From: Burkholderia sp. SRS-46
GTDB lineage: Bacteria > Pseudomonadota > Gammaproteobacteria > Burkholderiales > Burkholderiaceae
Direction of reading: 5' to 3'
NCBI RefSeq assembly: GCF_004343775.1
Contig: NZ_PTXL01000001.1
Location: forward strand, 930,001 to 994,000
DNA: 64,000 bases
The notes under the pieces are model-generated. The model ran no database searches. It was not told the DNA's origin and saw only the letters and a program-made list of their open reading frames with translations. The position numbers were made by a program, and so were the translations under genes. Positions 38,282-47,325 of the stretch are shown here, piece by piece. The number at the start of each line of letters is the position of its first letter. Position 1 is the stretch's first letter.

Positions 38282-39319
38282 TCAGGTGCGGGCCGAATCG
38301 CGCTGGCGGTAGCGATCGAGCGCGACCGCGCCGATGATCACGAGGCCCTTGATGATGTATTGCCAGATGTCGGACACGCCGAGCAGCACGAGGCCGTTGG
38401 TCAGCACCGCGATGATCAGCGCGCCGATCAGCGTGCCGACGATCGAGCCGACGCCGCCGACGAAGCTGGTGCCGCCGAGGATCACCGCGGCGATCGCGTC
38501 GAGCTCGTACGACTGGCCGAGCTGCAGGCCGTTGGCCGCATAGAGCCGCGCGGCCGACATCACCGCGCCGAGGCCGGCGAGCAGGCCCGACGCCGCGTAG
38601 ACGAACAGCTGGATCGCGCGCACGTTGATGCCCGACAGGCGCGCGGCTTCCGGGTTGCCGCCGACCGAGTAGATGCGCATGCCGAGCACCGTGCGGCGCA
38701 GGATGAACCACGACGCGACGATCACCGCGCCGGCGATCACGACGAGCCACGGCACGCCGAGCAGGGTGCCGTTGCCGATGAACGCGAACGGCAGCTGCGG
38801 GTTGAAGATCGTCGTGTCGTTGCCCATCAGGCGGGCGACGCCGCGCACGGCCGTCAGCGCGCCGAGCGTGACGATGAACGGCGGCAGGCGCAGCAGCGCG
38901 ATCAGGCCGCCGTTGATCAGGCCGAACGCGAGGCCGACCACGAGCGCGGCGGGCACGCCGAGCCAGCCCCAGCCCGGAAGGTTCGATCCGAGCAGCGCGG
39001 CGACGGCCGCGGCGGCGAGCACCGAGCCGACCGACAGGTCGATGCCGCCCGTCAGGATCACGAACGTCATGCCGGCTGCCAGCACGATGTTGATCGACGC
39101 CTGCTGCGTGACGATCGACAGGTTCTGCAGCGTGAAGAAGCCGTCGGTGAGCAGGCCGAAGCCGATGCACAGGAGCACCAGCACCGGCAGCATGCCGGCG
39201 GTGCGCAGCAGCGACTGCATGCGGGCGCGGTGGTCGGCGACACGCGCCTGCGGCGCGCGCTCTTGTACCGGATGGGCCGGCGCGGAAGCGAGGTTCCGCT
39301 GCTTGGTCGGGTTGATCAT
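38282..39319 (-). CDS. Sugar ABC transporter permease (RbsC/FrcC type)
   Basis: A 345-residue permease with about nine hydrophobic segments. The diagnostic block AAGMTFVILTGGIDLSVGSVLA near residue 80 and AAVILGGTSFVGGVGSIVGT near the C-terminus belong to the RbsC family. The start at 39319 (MINPTKQRNL) gives a cytoplasmic tail of about 40 residues before the first helix. It follows the ATPase by 41 bp. Confidence 0.92.
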   Translation of the reverse strand: MINPTKQRNLASAPAHPVQERAPQARVADHRARMQSLLRTAGMLPVLVLLCIGFGLLTDGFFTLQNLSIVTQQASINIVLAAGMTFVILTGGIDLSVGSVLAAAAVAALLGSNLPGWGWLGVPAALVVGLAFGLINGGLIALLRLPPFIVTLGALTAVRGVARLMGNDTTIFNPQLPFAFIGNGTLLGVPWLVVIAGAVIVASWFILRRTVLGMRIYSVGGNPEAARLSGINVRAIQLFVYAASGLLAGLGAVMSAARLYAANGLQLGQSYELDAIAAVILGGTSFVGGVGSIVGTLIGALIIAVLTNGLVLLGVSDIWQYIIKGLVIIGAVALDRYRQRDSART

Positions 39320-39360
39320 TTCGGTAACCTGAATGTAATGGGGAAAATGAGCGGCGGCGC

Positions 39361-40928
39361 TCAGTGCGCGTCCGCCAGTTTCGTTGGCGAGCCCGACTGC
39401 GGGCCCGGCTGCGACCCGGTGGCGAGCGCGATGATCGCCTCCTGCGTGATCGGCGCGCCGCTGTAGCCGCCCAGCTCGCCGGCGATCTCGCCTTCGCGCA
39501 TCACCAGCACGCGGTCGGCCACGCCGATGATTTCCGGCAGCTCGCTCGAGATCACGATCACGCCCACGCCCGCGCGGGCGAGCGCGTTGATGATCCGGTA
39601 GATCTCGGATTTCGCGCCGATGTCGACGCCGCGGGTCGGCTCGTCGAGGATCAGCACGCGCGGCTTCGTCTCCAGCAGGCGCGACAGCAACACCTTCTGC
39701 TGGTTGCCGCCCGACAGCGCGCCGACGTTGACGTTCGCGTGCGGCACGCGGATCGACAGCGACGCGATCGCGTCGCGCGCGCGTTCGGCGCCGCGCGCGA
39801 GATCGAGCGCGCCGAGCCGCGCGTCGCGGTTGCACACCGAGATGTTGATGTTGTCGCGCACGCTCATGTCGAGGAACAGGCCCTGGCGCTTGCGGTCCTC
39901 GGTCAGGTAGACGAGGCCCGCGTCGATCGCGTCGCGCGGCGCATGCGCGCCGAAGGTCTTGCCGTCGACCGTCACGTCGCCGCGCGTGCGCCGCTCCGCG
40001 CCGAAGATCAGCCGCGCGAGCTCGGTGCGGCCCGCGCCGACGAGCCCCGCGATGCCGAGCACCTCGCCCGCGTGCAGCTCGAGGCTGCAGCCGCGCACGC
40101 GGCCGCCGTCGGCGACGTCGCGCACCGACAGCAGCAGGTGGCCGCGGTCGTACGGCGCGTGCTCCTTCTTGTAGAAGCCGGAGATGTCGCGGCCGACCAT
40201 CATCCCGACCAGCCGCTCGGCCGACAGCGACGCGCGCTCGAGCGTGCCGACGTAGGTGCCGTCGCGCAGCACCGATACGCGGTCCGACAACTCGTAGATC
40301 TCGGCCATCCGGTGGCTGATGTAGATGATCGCGAGGCCTTCCTCGCGCAGCTGGCGGATCAGCCGGAACAGGTGTTCCGTTTCGCGCGACGACAGCGGGG
40401 TGGTCGGCTCGTCCATCACGAGGATGCGCGCGCGGGTGTGCACGGCGCGCGATCTCGACGAGCTGCTGCTCGGCGATCGACAGCGTGCCGACCAGCGTGT
40501 CGGCCCGAACGGCGCGCGAGGGCGCGCGAGCACGTCTCGCAGCCGCGCCATCGCCGCGCGGTCGATCGCGCCCAGCGGCGGCTGCCGCGCCGCAGTTCGC
40601 GGCCGATGTAGATGTTTCCGCGACCGTCAGGTTCGGCGCGAGGCACAGTTCTGGTAGATCACCGCGACGCCCGCGTCGCGCGCGACAGCGGGCCGCCGAT
40701 CTCGATGCGCCGGCCGTCGATCAGGATCTCGCCGCCGGGGTCGGCCTGGTATGCGCCCGACAGGATCTTCATCAGCGTCGACTTGCCCGCGCCGTTCTCG
40801 CCCATCAGCGAATGGATCTCGCCCGGATAGACGGTGAGGCTCACGTCGTCGAGCGCGCGCACGGCCGGGAACGTCTTGCTGATCCCGCGCATCTCGAGCA
40901 ACGGACGGGGCGACTCAGATCGCGACAT
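39361..40928 (-). pseudogene. Sugar ABC transporter ATPase (RbsA/FrcA type), interrupted by clustered frameshifts
   Basis: Two frames together cover an RbsA-type double ATPase. The N-terminal frame (40928 to about 40680) has Walker [10 protein letters not shown], then stops at 40659. The C-terminal frame starts again near 40450 with the Walker B stretch ILVMDEP and runs through a normal second nucleotide-binding domain ([16 protein letters not shown]). Between them the family sequence can be read only by restoring single bases at about 40683, 40648, 40616, 40580, 40500 and a 2-base gap near 40448, almost all in G/C or A runs. The rest of the operon is intact. The pattern looks more like a base-calling or assembly fault than natural decay. 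If restored, the protein would be about 524 residues. Confidence 0.8.
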
Positions 40929-42165
40929 GGTTGACCTCCTGCGATTCCGCGCCCGCGCCTTTGAGGATGCCGGCCCGCGGGGAGAAGTTGAAGAACATCG
41001 GCAGCGTCGCGGCGCCGATCGCGCCGGCGTCCGCGCCGAACGTGCCGCGCACCAGCGCCGGCGTGCCGCGCGCTTCCGGCGCGGTCGCGACGAGCGCGGT
41101 GCGCAGGCGGGTCGCGACCGCGTCGATCAGGCCCGCGTCGGTGTCGGCGTCGAGCACGACGACAGGTGCGTCGACCACGCACAGCACCGCGCGCAGCGCG
41201 GGGGCGAGCGCGTCGACGCAGTCGTCGATCCACTCGTCGACGGCGGGCAGGCCGCGCGCGATGCACGCTTCGAGATCGGCGCGATTGTCGACCGGCTCGC
41301 CGCGGTAGCGCAGGTGGCGCACCAGCGCGTGCAGCGACGCGCGCGCGAGCAGGATGTCCCACGGGCCGTGCGGCGGCGGCGCGGACGGCAGGCGGCTCGG
41401 CGGCACCGGCATCACGCCGATGTCGCCCGCGTTGCCGGTGACGCCGCGCAGGCAGTCGCCGTCGATCGCGATGCCGCCGCCGATCGCCGGGCCGATGAAC
41501 AGGTAGATGAAGTCGTCCTGCTGGCGGCCGACGCCGTAGAACAGCTCGGCGATCGCGGCCGCGTTGCCGTCGTTCTCGCCGAACACCGGCAGCGACACCG
41601 CGCGCCCGAGCTCGCTCGCGAAATCGACGTCTTCCCACGGGCGGAACGTGTCGGGCGCGAGGCCGAGCTCGCGCATCCAGCTACCGAGGTTGTACGGCTG
41701 CGCAACGCCGATGCCGCTCAGGCGCTCGCGCTCGTGCGCGGGGAGGAGGGCCTGCATCGCGTCGATGTCGCGGCGGACGATGTCGAGCACCTCGGCGGGC
41801 GGCGGCAGCAGCGTGTCGTGCGTGACACGGCCGAGCACGTCGCCGTCGAAGTTGACGAGCGCCGTTTCGATGCGCATCCGGTCGAGGTGGACGCCGATCC
41901 CGAACGCGCCGCGCGGGTCGAGCCGGATCAGCGACGCGGGCTGGCCGCGCTGGCCTTCGACGCGGCGGCCAGTGAACTCGATCAGCTTCGCGTCGGCGAG
42001 CGACGAGATGATGCTGCCGACGGCCGTGCCGGTCAGGTTCGCGAGGCGCGCGAGGTCGGCCTTCGACGCGCTGCCCGCGCGCCGCAGGGCCTTCAGCAAC
42101 AGGCGCTCGTTGTAACGGCGCACGTTGGCCGAATTGCTTCCCTGGCCGATGTGCGGGCTTCGCAT
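40915..42165 (-). CDS. ROK-family (NagC/XylR-type) transcriptional repressor
   Basis: A 416-residue protein with an N-terminal winged-helix domain (about residues 10-75; [21 protein letters not shown]) and a ROK sugar-binding domain ([37 protein letters not shown]). The zinc-binding CxCGxxGC cluster of many ROK proteins is absent. AAGGAG lies 6 nt before the ATG at 42165; the in-frame ATG at 42180 precedes that ribosome site and is rejected. It is the first gene of the sugar operon and overlaps the ATPase start by 14 bp. The operator candidate at 42202-42228 suggests autoregulation. Confidence 0.9.
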   Translation of the reverse strand: MRSPHIGQGSNSANVRRYNERLLLKALRRAGSASKADLARLANLTGTAVGSIISSLADAKLIEFTGRRVEGQRGQPASLIRLDPRGAFGIGVHLDRMRIETALVNFDGDVLGRVTHDTLLPPPAEVLDIVRRDIDAMQALLPAHERERLSGIGVAQPYNLGSWMRELGLAPDTFRPWEDVDFASELGRAVSLPVFGENDGNAAAIAELFYGVGRQQDDFIYLFIGPAIGGGIAIDGDCLRGVTGNAGDIGVMPVPPSRLPSAPPPHGPWDILLARASLHALVRHLRYRGEPVDNRADLEACIARGLPAVDEWIDDCVDALAPALRAVLCVVDAPVVVLDADTDAGLIDAVATRLRTALVATAPEARGTPALVRGTFGADAGAIGAATLPMFFNFSPRAGILKGAGAESQEVNHVAI

Positions 42166-42201
42166 GGTGTCTCCTTCCATGGCGCGCCGGTCGGTGGCGC
42201 A

Positions 42202-42228
42202 TTAAATAAATCACGTTGATTTATTTAA
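42202..42228. promoter_or_regulatory. Candidate ROK-repressor operator (perfect 12-3-12 palindrome)
   Basis: Arms TTAAATAAATCA (42202-42213) and TGATTTATTTAA (42217-42228) are perfect complements around the spacer CGT. This AT-only island in GC-rich DNA is 37 bp upstream of the repressor ATG, where a promoter would be blocked by binding. ROK repressors such as NagC use AT-rich dyads. Confidence 0.7.
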
Positions 42229-42401
42229 CCGCGTGGCGATCGGCATGTCAGCCTAGGGAAATCCCGGGCGTTGCGCGAACGGGCGAGGGCGAGGTGGTCG
42301 GATTTCATACCAGTCCGATGGACACCTGGATGGGGCGCGATCACCATCGAGGGCTCGGCGGCGCGCCGTCGTCCAGCCATCGACCCACCCGAGACTGCCT
42401 C

Positions 42402-42905
42402 ATGCGCAACACGTCACCCCCGCCCGTATCCCTGCTCGACGCCTACACCGGCAGCGAGATGCTGCCGCTTTATACAACGACGGTTACCGTCACCGTAGGC
42501 GAGGCGGCGCACGGCCGCTCGTCCGGCCATGCGCGCTCGGCGGATGGCGAACTCGACGTGCAACTGCGGTTGCCGCCTGAACTTGGCGGATGCGGTGGCG
42601 GCACGAATCCGGAGCAGTTGTTCGCGGCGGGATTCGCCGCGTGCTTTCATGGGGCGCTGACGTTGGTCGCGATGAAGCGGCGCATCCGTCTGCCGTCCGA
42701 TCTCGCGATCTCGGCGAGCGCGACGTTCGGGCGTGATCCTGCTGATGGGCTGTTCGTTCTTACGCTTGCTGTCGAGGTGGGCATGCCGGGCGTTGCGGCG
42801 GAGGCGGCGGCGCTGCTGGTGGCTGAAACGGAGAAGATTTGCCCGTACGCGAAGCTGGCGCGCGACGGCATGCGGCACACCGTGCGGGTTCGGGGCGCCG
42901 ACTGA
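42402..42905 (+). CDS. Ohr/OsmC-family organic hydroperoxide resistance protein
   Basis: A 167-residue protein of the OsmC/Ohr family, thiol peroxidases that reduce organic hydroperoxides. Both catalytic cysteines are present, Cys81 in AACFHGAL and Cys147 in KICPYAKL, with LGGCGGGTNPEQLFAAGFAAC upstream of the first. The start at 42402 is chosen because MRNTSPPPVSLLDAYTG begins the conserved part. It is divergent from the ROK gene; no dedicated OhrR regulator is adjacent. Confidence 0.88.
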   Translation: MRNTSPPPVSLLDAYTGSEMLPLYTTTVTVTVGEAAHGRSSGHARSADGELDVQLRLPPELGGCGGGTNPEQLFAAGFAACFHGALTLVAMKRRIRLPSDLAISASATFGRDPADGLFVLTLAVEVGMPGVAAEAAALLVAETEKICPYAKLARDGMRHTVRVRGAD

Positions 42906-42937
42906 AGCGCGGTGCTGTTCGGATGCGGGAAATGAGA

Positions 42938-42960
42938 AAGGCCGGCATGACGCCGGCCTT
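42938..42960 (+). terminator. Hairpin after ohr-like gene
   Basis: A 9-bp stem AAGGCCGGC (42938-42946) and its complement (42952-42960) with a 5-nt loop lies 33 bp beyond the stop. No good T tract follows, so it may act together with the hairpin at 42983-43012. Confidence 0.55.
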
Positions 42961-42982
42961 GAGGAATCCTGGTGCGGAAATG

Positions 42983-43012
42983 AAAAAAGGTCAGCTTGCG
43001 CTGACCTTTTTT
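42983..43012. terminator. Bidirectional terminator between ohr-like gene and tRNA-Leu
   Basis: Stem GGTCAGC (42989-42995) and its complement (43000-43006) with loop TTGC is flanked by six A on the left and six T on the right. It works for the plus-strand gene and for the minus-strand tRNA whose 3' end is at 43023. Confidence 0.85.
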
Positions 43013-43022
43013 ATAAATCGAG

Positions 43023-43109
43023 TGGTGCCCAGGAGAGGACTCGAACCTCCACGATGTTGCCACCGCTAGGACCTGAACCTAGTGCGTCTACCAATTCCGC
43101 CACCTGGGC
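43023..43109 (-). tRNA. tRNA-Leu(CAG), copy 1
   Basis: An 87-nt tRNA including an encoded CCA. The acceptor stem is GCCCAGG/CCTGGGC with discriminator A. The D-arm GGCGGAATTGGTAGACGC is followed by the anticodon stem CTAGG and loop TTCAGGT, giving anticodon CAG. A long variable arm (CGGTG-GCAA-CATCG, one G-U pair) and T-arm GGAGG-TTCGAGT-CCTCT complete the class II leucine tRNA. It is transcribed from the consensus promoter at 43145-43172. Confidence 0.97.
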
Positions 43110-43139
43110 ACGTTTCGCTTGTTGCTGCATCGCGAAAGA
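43023..43139. repeat. 117-bp direct repeat, left copy (tRNA-Leu and its 5' flank)
   Basis: This block is repeated at 61970-62086 in the same orientation with a single mismatch (43054 A versus 62001 G). It comprises the tRNA plus 30 bp of 5' flank. Weaker similarity continues on the 3' side of the tRNA (GCGGAAATGAAAAA at about 42974-42987 and 61924-61937). Confidence 0.95.
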
Positions 43140-43144
43140 CCGCA

Positions 43145-43172
43145 ATTATAAAGCAGTCGCGATGAGTGTCAA
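43145..43172 (-). promoter_or_regulatory. Sigma-70 consensus promoter of tRNA-Leu copy 1
   Basis: On the minus strand TTGACA (43172-43167) and TATAAT (43150-43145) are both perfect, with a 16-bp spacer, placed 35 bp upstream of the mature tRNA 5' end. Confidence 0.9.
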
Positions 43173-43212
43173 CAGGTTTTTCGCGCCCGATTGAAAAATA
43201 TCCGTCGCGCGC

Positions 43213-44025
43213 TCAACCCGCCGACGCCAGATCCTCCTCGGATGCGGCCCGTTCGGCGAGCGTCACGTAGTCGCCCGACACCGTGCGCTCGACGCGCGCA
43301 TCCACGCGATACGCGCGCCGCAGGTTGGCGGGCGTCAGCACCTCGGCCACGCCGCCGTCGGCCAGCACGCCGTCGCGGCCGAGCAGCACGAGGCGATCGC
43401 AGAAACGCGCCGCGAGATTCAGGTCGTGCAGCGCGACGAGCGCGATTGCGCCGCGCCGCGCGACCGCGTCGCGCATCGCCTCCAGCGCGAGCAACTGCCA
43501 GCGCAGGTCGAGCGCGCTCGTCGGCTCGTCCAGCAGCAGCAGCGGCGTGTCGCGCACCAGCACCTGCGCGAGCCCGACCATCTGACGCTGTCCGCCCGAC
43601 AGCCGGTCGAGCGACGTCGTCGCGAGCGGATGCAGGTTCAACTGGTCGAACACCCGTTCGAGGCGGGCTTCCTGCGCGTCGGCGGACAGGCCGCCGCAGG
43701 TCGCGCGCAGCGCGCCGCGCACGGCCTCGTAGACGAGCAGCGACGTCGGCTGCGGCAGCGTCTGCGGCAGATAGCCGACTCGCCGCATGTGGTCGCGGCG
43801 CGCGCCGCGCAGCAGGTCGTGCCCGTCGAGCGTGACCGCGCCGCGCGCGGCGACGAGCCGGGCCAGCGCGCGCAGCAGCGTCGACTTGCCGACGCCGTTC
43901 GGGCCGAGCAGCGCCACCGCGCTGCCGGGCGGGATCGCCTGCAACGACAGCCGCGCGAGGATCGTGCGCGCGCCGTACGCGACGTCGAGGCGGTCGATGC
44001 ACAGGCCGTGCGGCGGCTTATCCAT
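43213..44025 (-). CDS. Siderophore/iron ABC transporter ATPase (FecE/FhuC type)
   Basis: A 270-residue ATPase with Walker A LLGPNGVGKST at about residue 42, signature LSGGQRQMVGLAQVL, Walker B LLLLDEPTSALDLR and the H-loop HDLNLAARF. It belongs to the FecCDE/FhuBCD importer class. Its start overlaps the permease gene by 8 bp, so the two subunits are made together. The closest relatives carry ferric siderophores or haem; the neighbouring catechol genes favour a catecholate. Confidence 0.92.
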   Translation of the reverse strand: MDKPPHGLCIDRLDVAYGARTILARLSLQAIPPGSAVALLGPNGVGKSTLLRALARLVAARGAVTLDGHDLLRGARRDHMRRVGYLPQTLPQPTSLLVYEAVRGALRATCGGLSADAQEARLERVFDQLNLHPLATTSLDRLSGGQRQMVGLAQVLVRDTPLLLLDEPTSALDLRWQLLALEAMRDAVARRGAIALVALHDLNLAARFCDRLVLLGRDGVLADGGVAEVLTPANLRRAYRVDARVERTVSGDYVTLAERAASEEDLASAG

Positions 44026-45082
44026 CGTGCCTCCTGCGGCGGCTGATCAGCGTCATGAAGAGCGGCACGCCGACCAGCGCGGTGATGATGCCGATCGGCA
44101 GCACGACGCCCGTGACGAGCGTCTTGCTGAGCACCGAGGCGGCGGACAGCATGATCGCGCCGGCCAGCGCCGCGCCGGGCAGGTAATGGCGATGGTCGTC
44201 GCCGACGAGCAGCCGCGCGACGTGCGGGCCGACGAGGCCGACGAAGCCGATCGTGCCGACGAACGACAGCGCGGTGGCCGACAGCAGGCTGATGCGGATC
44301 AGCGTGACGAGCCGCAGCCGCTCGACCGCGATGCCCATGCTGCGCGCCTGTTCCTCGCCGGCGCGCAGCGCGGTCATCGACGCGACGCCCGGCGCGGACC
44401 ACACCGCGCAGAACGCAAGCACGCACGCGAGGATCGCGATCTTGCTCCAGGTCGCCCGCGCGAGGCTGCCCATGCTCCAGAACACGATCTGCTGGAGCGC
44501 ATTCGCGTCGGCGACGAATTGCAGCAGCCACAGCAGCGCCTCGAAGCTGAACATCAGGCCGATGCCGAACAGCACGACGGTTTCGGTCGTCGCGCCGTGC
44601 CGCCACGCAAGCCACACGATCAGCAGCGTCGCGCCGAACGCGCAGCCGAACGCGCCGAGCGACAGCGCGAGGTTCTCGTTCCACAGCACGAGATGCCAGC
44701 CGGAGATCACGACCAGCGATGCGCCGACGCTCGCCGCCGCGGCGATGCCGAGCGTGAACGGGCTCGCGAGCGGATTGTTCAGCACGGTCTGCATCTCCGC
44801 GCCGGCGAGCCCGAGCGACGCGCCGACGAGGATCGCCATCAGCGCATACGGCAGGCGCACGTTCCACAGGATCACGCGCTGCTCGAGCGGCAGCGCGTCC
44901 GGGCGCAACAGCCCGGCGACGAGATCCGCGACCGGGAACGACGACGGGCCGGTGGCGAGGTCGACGACCAGCAGCGCGACGAGCACCGCCGCGAGGGCCG
45001 CGAGCACGCCGACGCGTCGCGCGGCGATCGCCCGGTAGCGGCGCTTCAGCGACACGGGCGGAACCGGGGCCGTCGTGCTCAT
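44018..45082 (-). CDS. Siderophore ABC transporter permease (FecCD family)
   Basis: A 354-residue membrane protein with about ten hydrophobic segments and FecCD motifs: VRLPYALMAILVGASLGLAGAEMQ, NPLASPFTLGIAAAASVGAS and GTIGFVGLVGPHVARLLVG. One permease is encoded, so it should act as a homodimer with the ATPase at 43213-44025. The start at 45082 overlaps the upstream hydrolase gene by 4 bp. Confidence 0.93.
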   Translation of the reverse strand: MSTTAPVPPVSLKRRYRAIAARRVGVLAALAAVLVALLVVDLATGPSSFPVADLVAGLLRPDALPLEQRVILWNVRLPYALMAILVGASLGLAGAEMQTVLNNPLASPFTLGIAAAASVGASLVVISGWHLVLWNENLALSLGAFGCAFGATLLIVWLAWRHGATTETVVLFGIGLMFSFEALLWLLQFVADANALQQIVFWSMGSLARATWSKIAILACVLAFCAVWSAPGVASMTALRAGEEQARSMGIAVERLRLVTLIRISLLSATALSFVGTIGFVGLVGPHVARLLVGDDHRHYLPGAALAGAIMLSAASVLSKTLVTGVVLPIGIITALVGVPLFMTLISRRRRHDG

Positions 45083-46044
45083 GCGGGAACCTCGCGATGA
45101 TCCGGCGCGCACGCGATGCGCGCGGCCAGCGCCGCGCTCGGCACCACGACGCCACCGTGGTCCTCGCCGTCGATCAGCCGGAACGTTGCGTCGACGCCCG
45201 CGCGGCGGCCCACGCGCCGCACGAAGTCGCGGGCCGAGCTGACCTGCTTGCGCGCCTGTTGCCGGCGCATGCGTTCGGCGTCGGGATGCGGCGCGCCTTC
45301 CTCGAGGCTGCCGGCGGTCACCACGACGCGCAGCGTCGGGTCGAGCGGCGCGGTCGCGGCGGCGAAGCGGTCCGCGTACGGCAGCAGCGCGCGCTCGCCC
45401 CACCAGATCGACGGGCTGGCCGCGACGTAGCGGCGGAACAGGTGCGGGCGCGTCAGCAGCGCATACAGCGTCAGCAGCCCACCGTAAGAGTGGCCGAACA
45501 GCGTCTGCCGGTCCGCATCGATCGGCCATTGGCGCGCGAGCCACGGCTGCACGTCGTGCTCGATGAAATCGAGGAAGCGGTCGGCCACGAGGCCGGGTCC
45601 GTTCGGCAACGGCGCGAGCGTGTAGTCGTCGGCGCGCGCCTGCATGTCGTACGGCGCATCGGTCGGATAGCCGATGCCGATCACGACCGGCGCGGGATCG
45701 TGCCCGGCGTCGGGCCGCGCCGCGCGGTTGCGCGCGAGCGGCGCGGCGAGCGGAAACAGCGCGTTGCCGTCGAGCACGACCAGCACCGGATGCGGCGCGC
45801 TGGTCGAGCGTTCGGCCGGCAGCGCGACGAACAGGCGGCGGGCGCGGCCCGCGACGGTCACGTCGAACTGGTGACTGTCGGGAATCCGGACGGGCGGCGC
45901 GTCGGCGGGCGCGGGCCACGCGGGGGTATCGGCGCGATGGGCTGGATCGGCCGCGGCGCCGGCGGGTGCGATGCGGGTTGCAAGCGCACCCGCCAACCCG
46001 GCGAAGAGCAGATTGCGACGCATGATGGACAGAGGCTCCGGCAT
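45079..46044 (-). CDS. Exported alpha/beta hydrolase, probable siderophore esterase (Fes/IroE type)
   Basis: A 321-residue protein with a hydrophobic signal (RRNLLFAGLAGALATRIAPAGAA). The nucleophile elbow GHSYGG is in the esterase_D-type fold (VLVVLDGNALFP; ASPSIWWGERALLPY), with the final His in DGEDHGGV. This class includes IroE and BesA, periplasmic esterases that cleave catecholate siderophores. Its place between the permease and the binding protein supports an iron-release role. The exact substrate is unknown. Confidence 0.82.
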   Translation of the reverse strand: MPEPLSIMRRNLLFAGLAGALATRIAPAGAAADPAHRADTPAWPAPADAPPVRIPDSHQFDVTVAGRARRLFVALPAERSTSAPHPVLVVLDGNALFPLAAPLARNRAARPDAGHDPAPVVIGIGYPTDAPYDMQARADDYTLAPLPNGPGLVADRFLDFIEHDVQPWLARQWPIDADRQTLFGHSYGGLLTLYALLTRPHLFRRYVAASPSIWWGERALLPYADRFAAATAPLDPTLRVVVTAGSLEEGAPHPDAERMRRQQARKQVSSARDFVRRVGRRAGVDATFRLIDGEDHGGVVVPSAALAARIACAPDHREVPA

Positions 46045-46045
46045 G

Positions 46046-47185
46046 TCACGACCCTTCCTGGATCCAGTACTCGCCGTTCAGCGGGACCGGCTGGAAGCGG
46101 CGCACCATCGTGTCGAACGTGCGGCGCGGGTCGAGATCCGCGAACAGGTCCGGATGCAGCCACTTGGCCATCGCCTGCACCGCGACCACGTTGAACGGCG
46201 AGTTGTAGAAGTGATGCCAGATCGCATACGCGCGGCGTTCGCGCACCGCGCGCAGCGGGGCGATCGTCGGGCGTTGCAGCGCACGGTCGAGCGAGCGCAC
46301 GGCGGCGTCGCGCGTCACGCCGGCGCCCAGCGCGATGCGCTGCGGCGCGCTCTGCAGTGTGCGGGCCGAACCGATCGCGGTGCCGATGTAGACGTCGGGC
46401 TGGCGGCTCAGCAGGTATTCCGGGTTCAGCGTGCCGTGCTCGCCCGGCACGCGGCCTTTCGCGATGTTCTCGCCGCCGGCCGCGTCGAGCAGGCGGCCGA
46501 GCATGCCCGTCATCGTGTCGCAGCAATCGTCGGACAGCCCCACGCGGCTTTCGAGGAAGACGCTCGGCGCGGCCGGGCGCGCGGCCTTCAGGCGGTTGCG
46601 CACCAGGTCGAACTGCTGTTGCCACAGCGTATTGAAGTCGGCCGCGCGTTGCTGCGCGCCGAACACCTGGCCGAGCAGCGCGATGCTGCGCGTGGTGTTG
46701 ACGAGCGGATCGTGGCGGAAATCGACGAACACGATCGCGACGCCCGCGGCCTCCAGCCGCGCGAGCGTCTCGCGATCGCGCTCGCCGGGCCCGTGGCCGC
46801 CGCCGAGCCCGAAGATCGCGACCTGCGGCCGCAGCGCGAGCGCGCGCTCGTCGCTGAAGCTGCCGGCCTGCGAGCGGCCGATGCGCGGCACGTCCTTCAG
46901 CCGCGGAAAGCGCTCGAGCCACTGCGCGTAGCTCGCGGGGTCGAGCTGTTCGAAGTCGCCCATCATGCCGACGAGCCGGCGCGTCGGGTCGTCGCCGTCG
47001 ACGACGGCAAGCGCCGGCAGCAGGCGGCCTTCGCCGAGCAGCACGCGCTCGACGCGCGCGGGGATCGTGACCTGGCGGCCGGCGAGGTCGGTGACGGTCC
47101 TGGTGTCCGCATGCGCGGCATGCATCACGAGCCATCCGCACATCCATGCGCCGAGCGTGGCCCACATTCCGCTTGTCTTTCTCAC
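46046..47185 (-). CDS. Siderophore ABC transporter substrate-binding protein
   Basis: A 379-residue periplasmic protein of the FecB/BtuF class. It has a signal peptide ending AAHA at about residue 26, then TRTVTDLAGRQVTIPARVERVLL, the classic start of the cluster A helical-backbone fold, and ALRPQVAIFGLGG. It hands the ferric siderophore to the permease 963 bp downstream. It is the first gene of the minus-strand importer set, and a Fur-like palindrome is at 47204-47226, just upstream of its ATG. Confidence 0.9.
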   Translation of the reverse strand: MRKTSGMWATLGAWMCGWLVMHAAHADTRTVTDLAGRQVTIPARVERVLLGEGRLLPALAVVDGDDPTRRLVGMMGDFEQLDPASYAQWLERFPRLKDVPRIGRSQAGSFSDERALALRPQVAIFGLGGGHGPGERDRETLARLEAAGVAIVFVDFRHDPLVNTTRSIALLGQVFGAQQRAADFNTLWQQQFDLVRNRLKAARPAAPSVFLESRVGLSDDCCDTMTGMLGRLLDAAGGENIAKGRVPGEHGTLNPEYLLSRQPDVYIGTAIGSARTLQSAPQRIALGAGVTRDAAVRSLDRALQRPTIAPLRAVRERRAYAIWHHFYNSPFNVVAVQAMAKWLHPDLFADLDPRRTFDTMVRRFQPVPLNGEYWIQEGS

Positions 47186-47203
47186 GTGACTCCCGATACG
47201 ATA

Positions 47204-47226
47204 TAAATGAGAACAATTCTCATTTA
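47204..47226. promoter_or_regulatory. Fur box in the divergent importer/AraC promoter region
   Basis: Perfect inverted repeat TAAATGAGAA-CAA-TTCTCATTTA. The inner 15-mer TGAGAACAATTCTCA matches 11 of 14 defined positions of the Fur dyad TGATAATnATTATCA. It is 19 bp before the binding-protein gene and about 100 bp before the AraC gene, so iron would repress both directions. Confidence 0.8.
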
Positions 47227-47325
47227 ATTGTAACCGAGAGACGGGGCCGGAGCGGACGCTGTCCGTTTGACCGAACGACTAAATAGTTTGCGCGAGCACA
47301 GGGCCGCGCGCGGGGGATATCCGAG

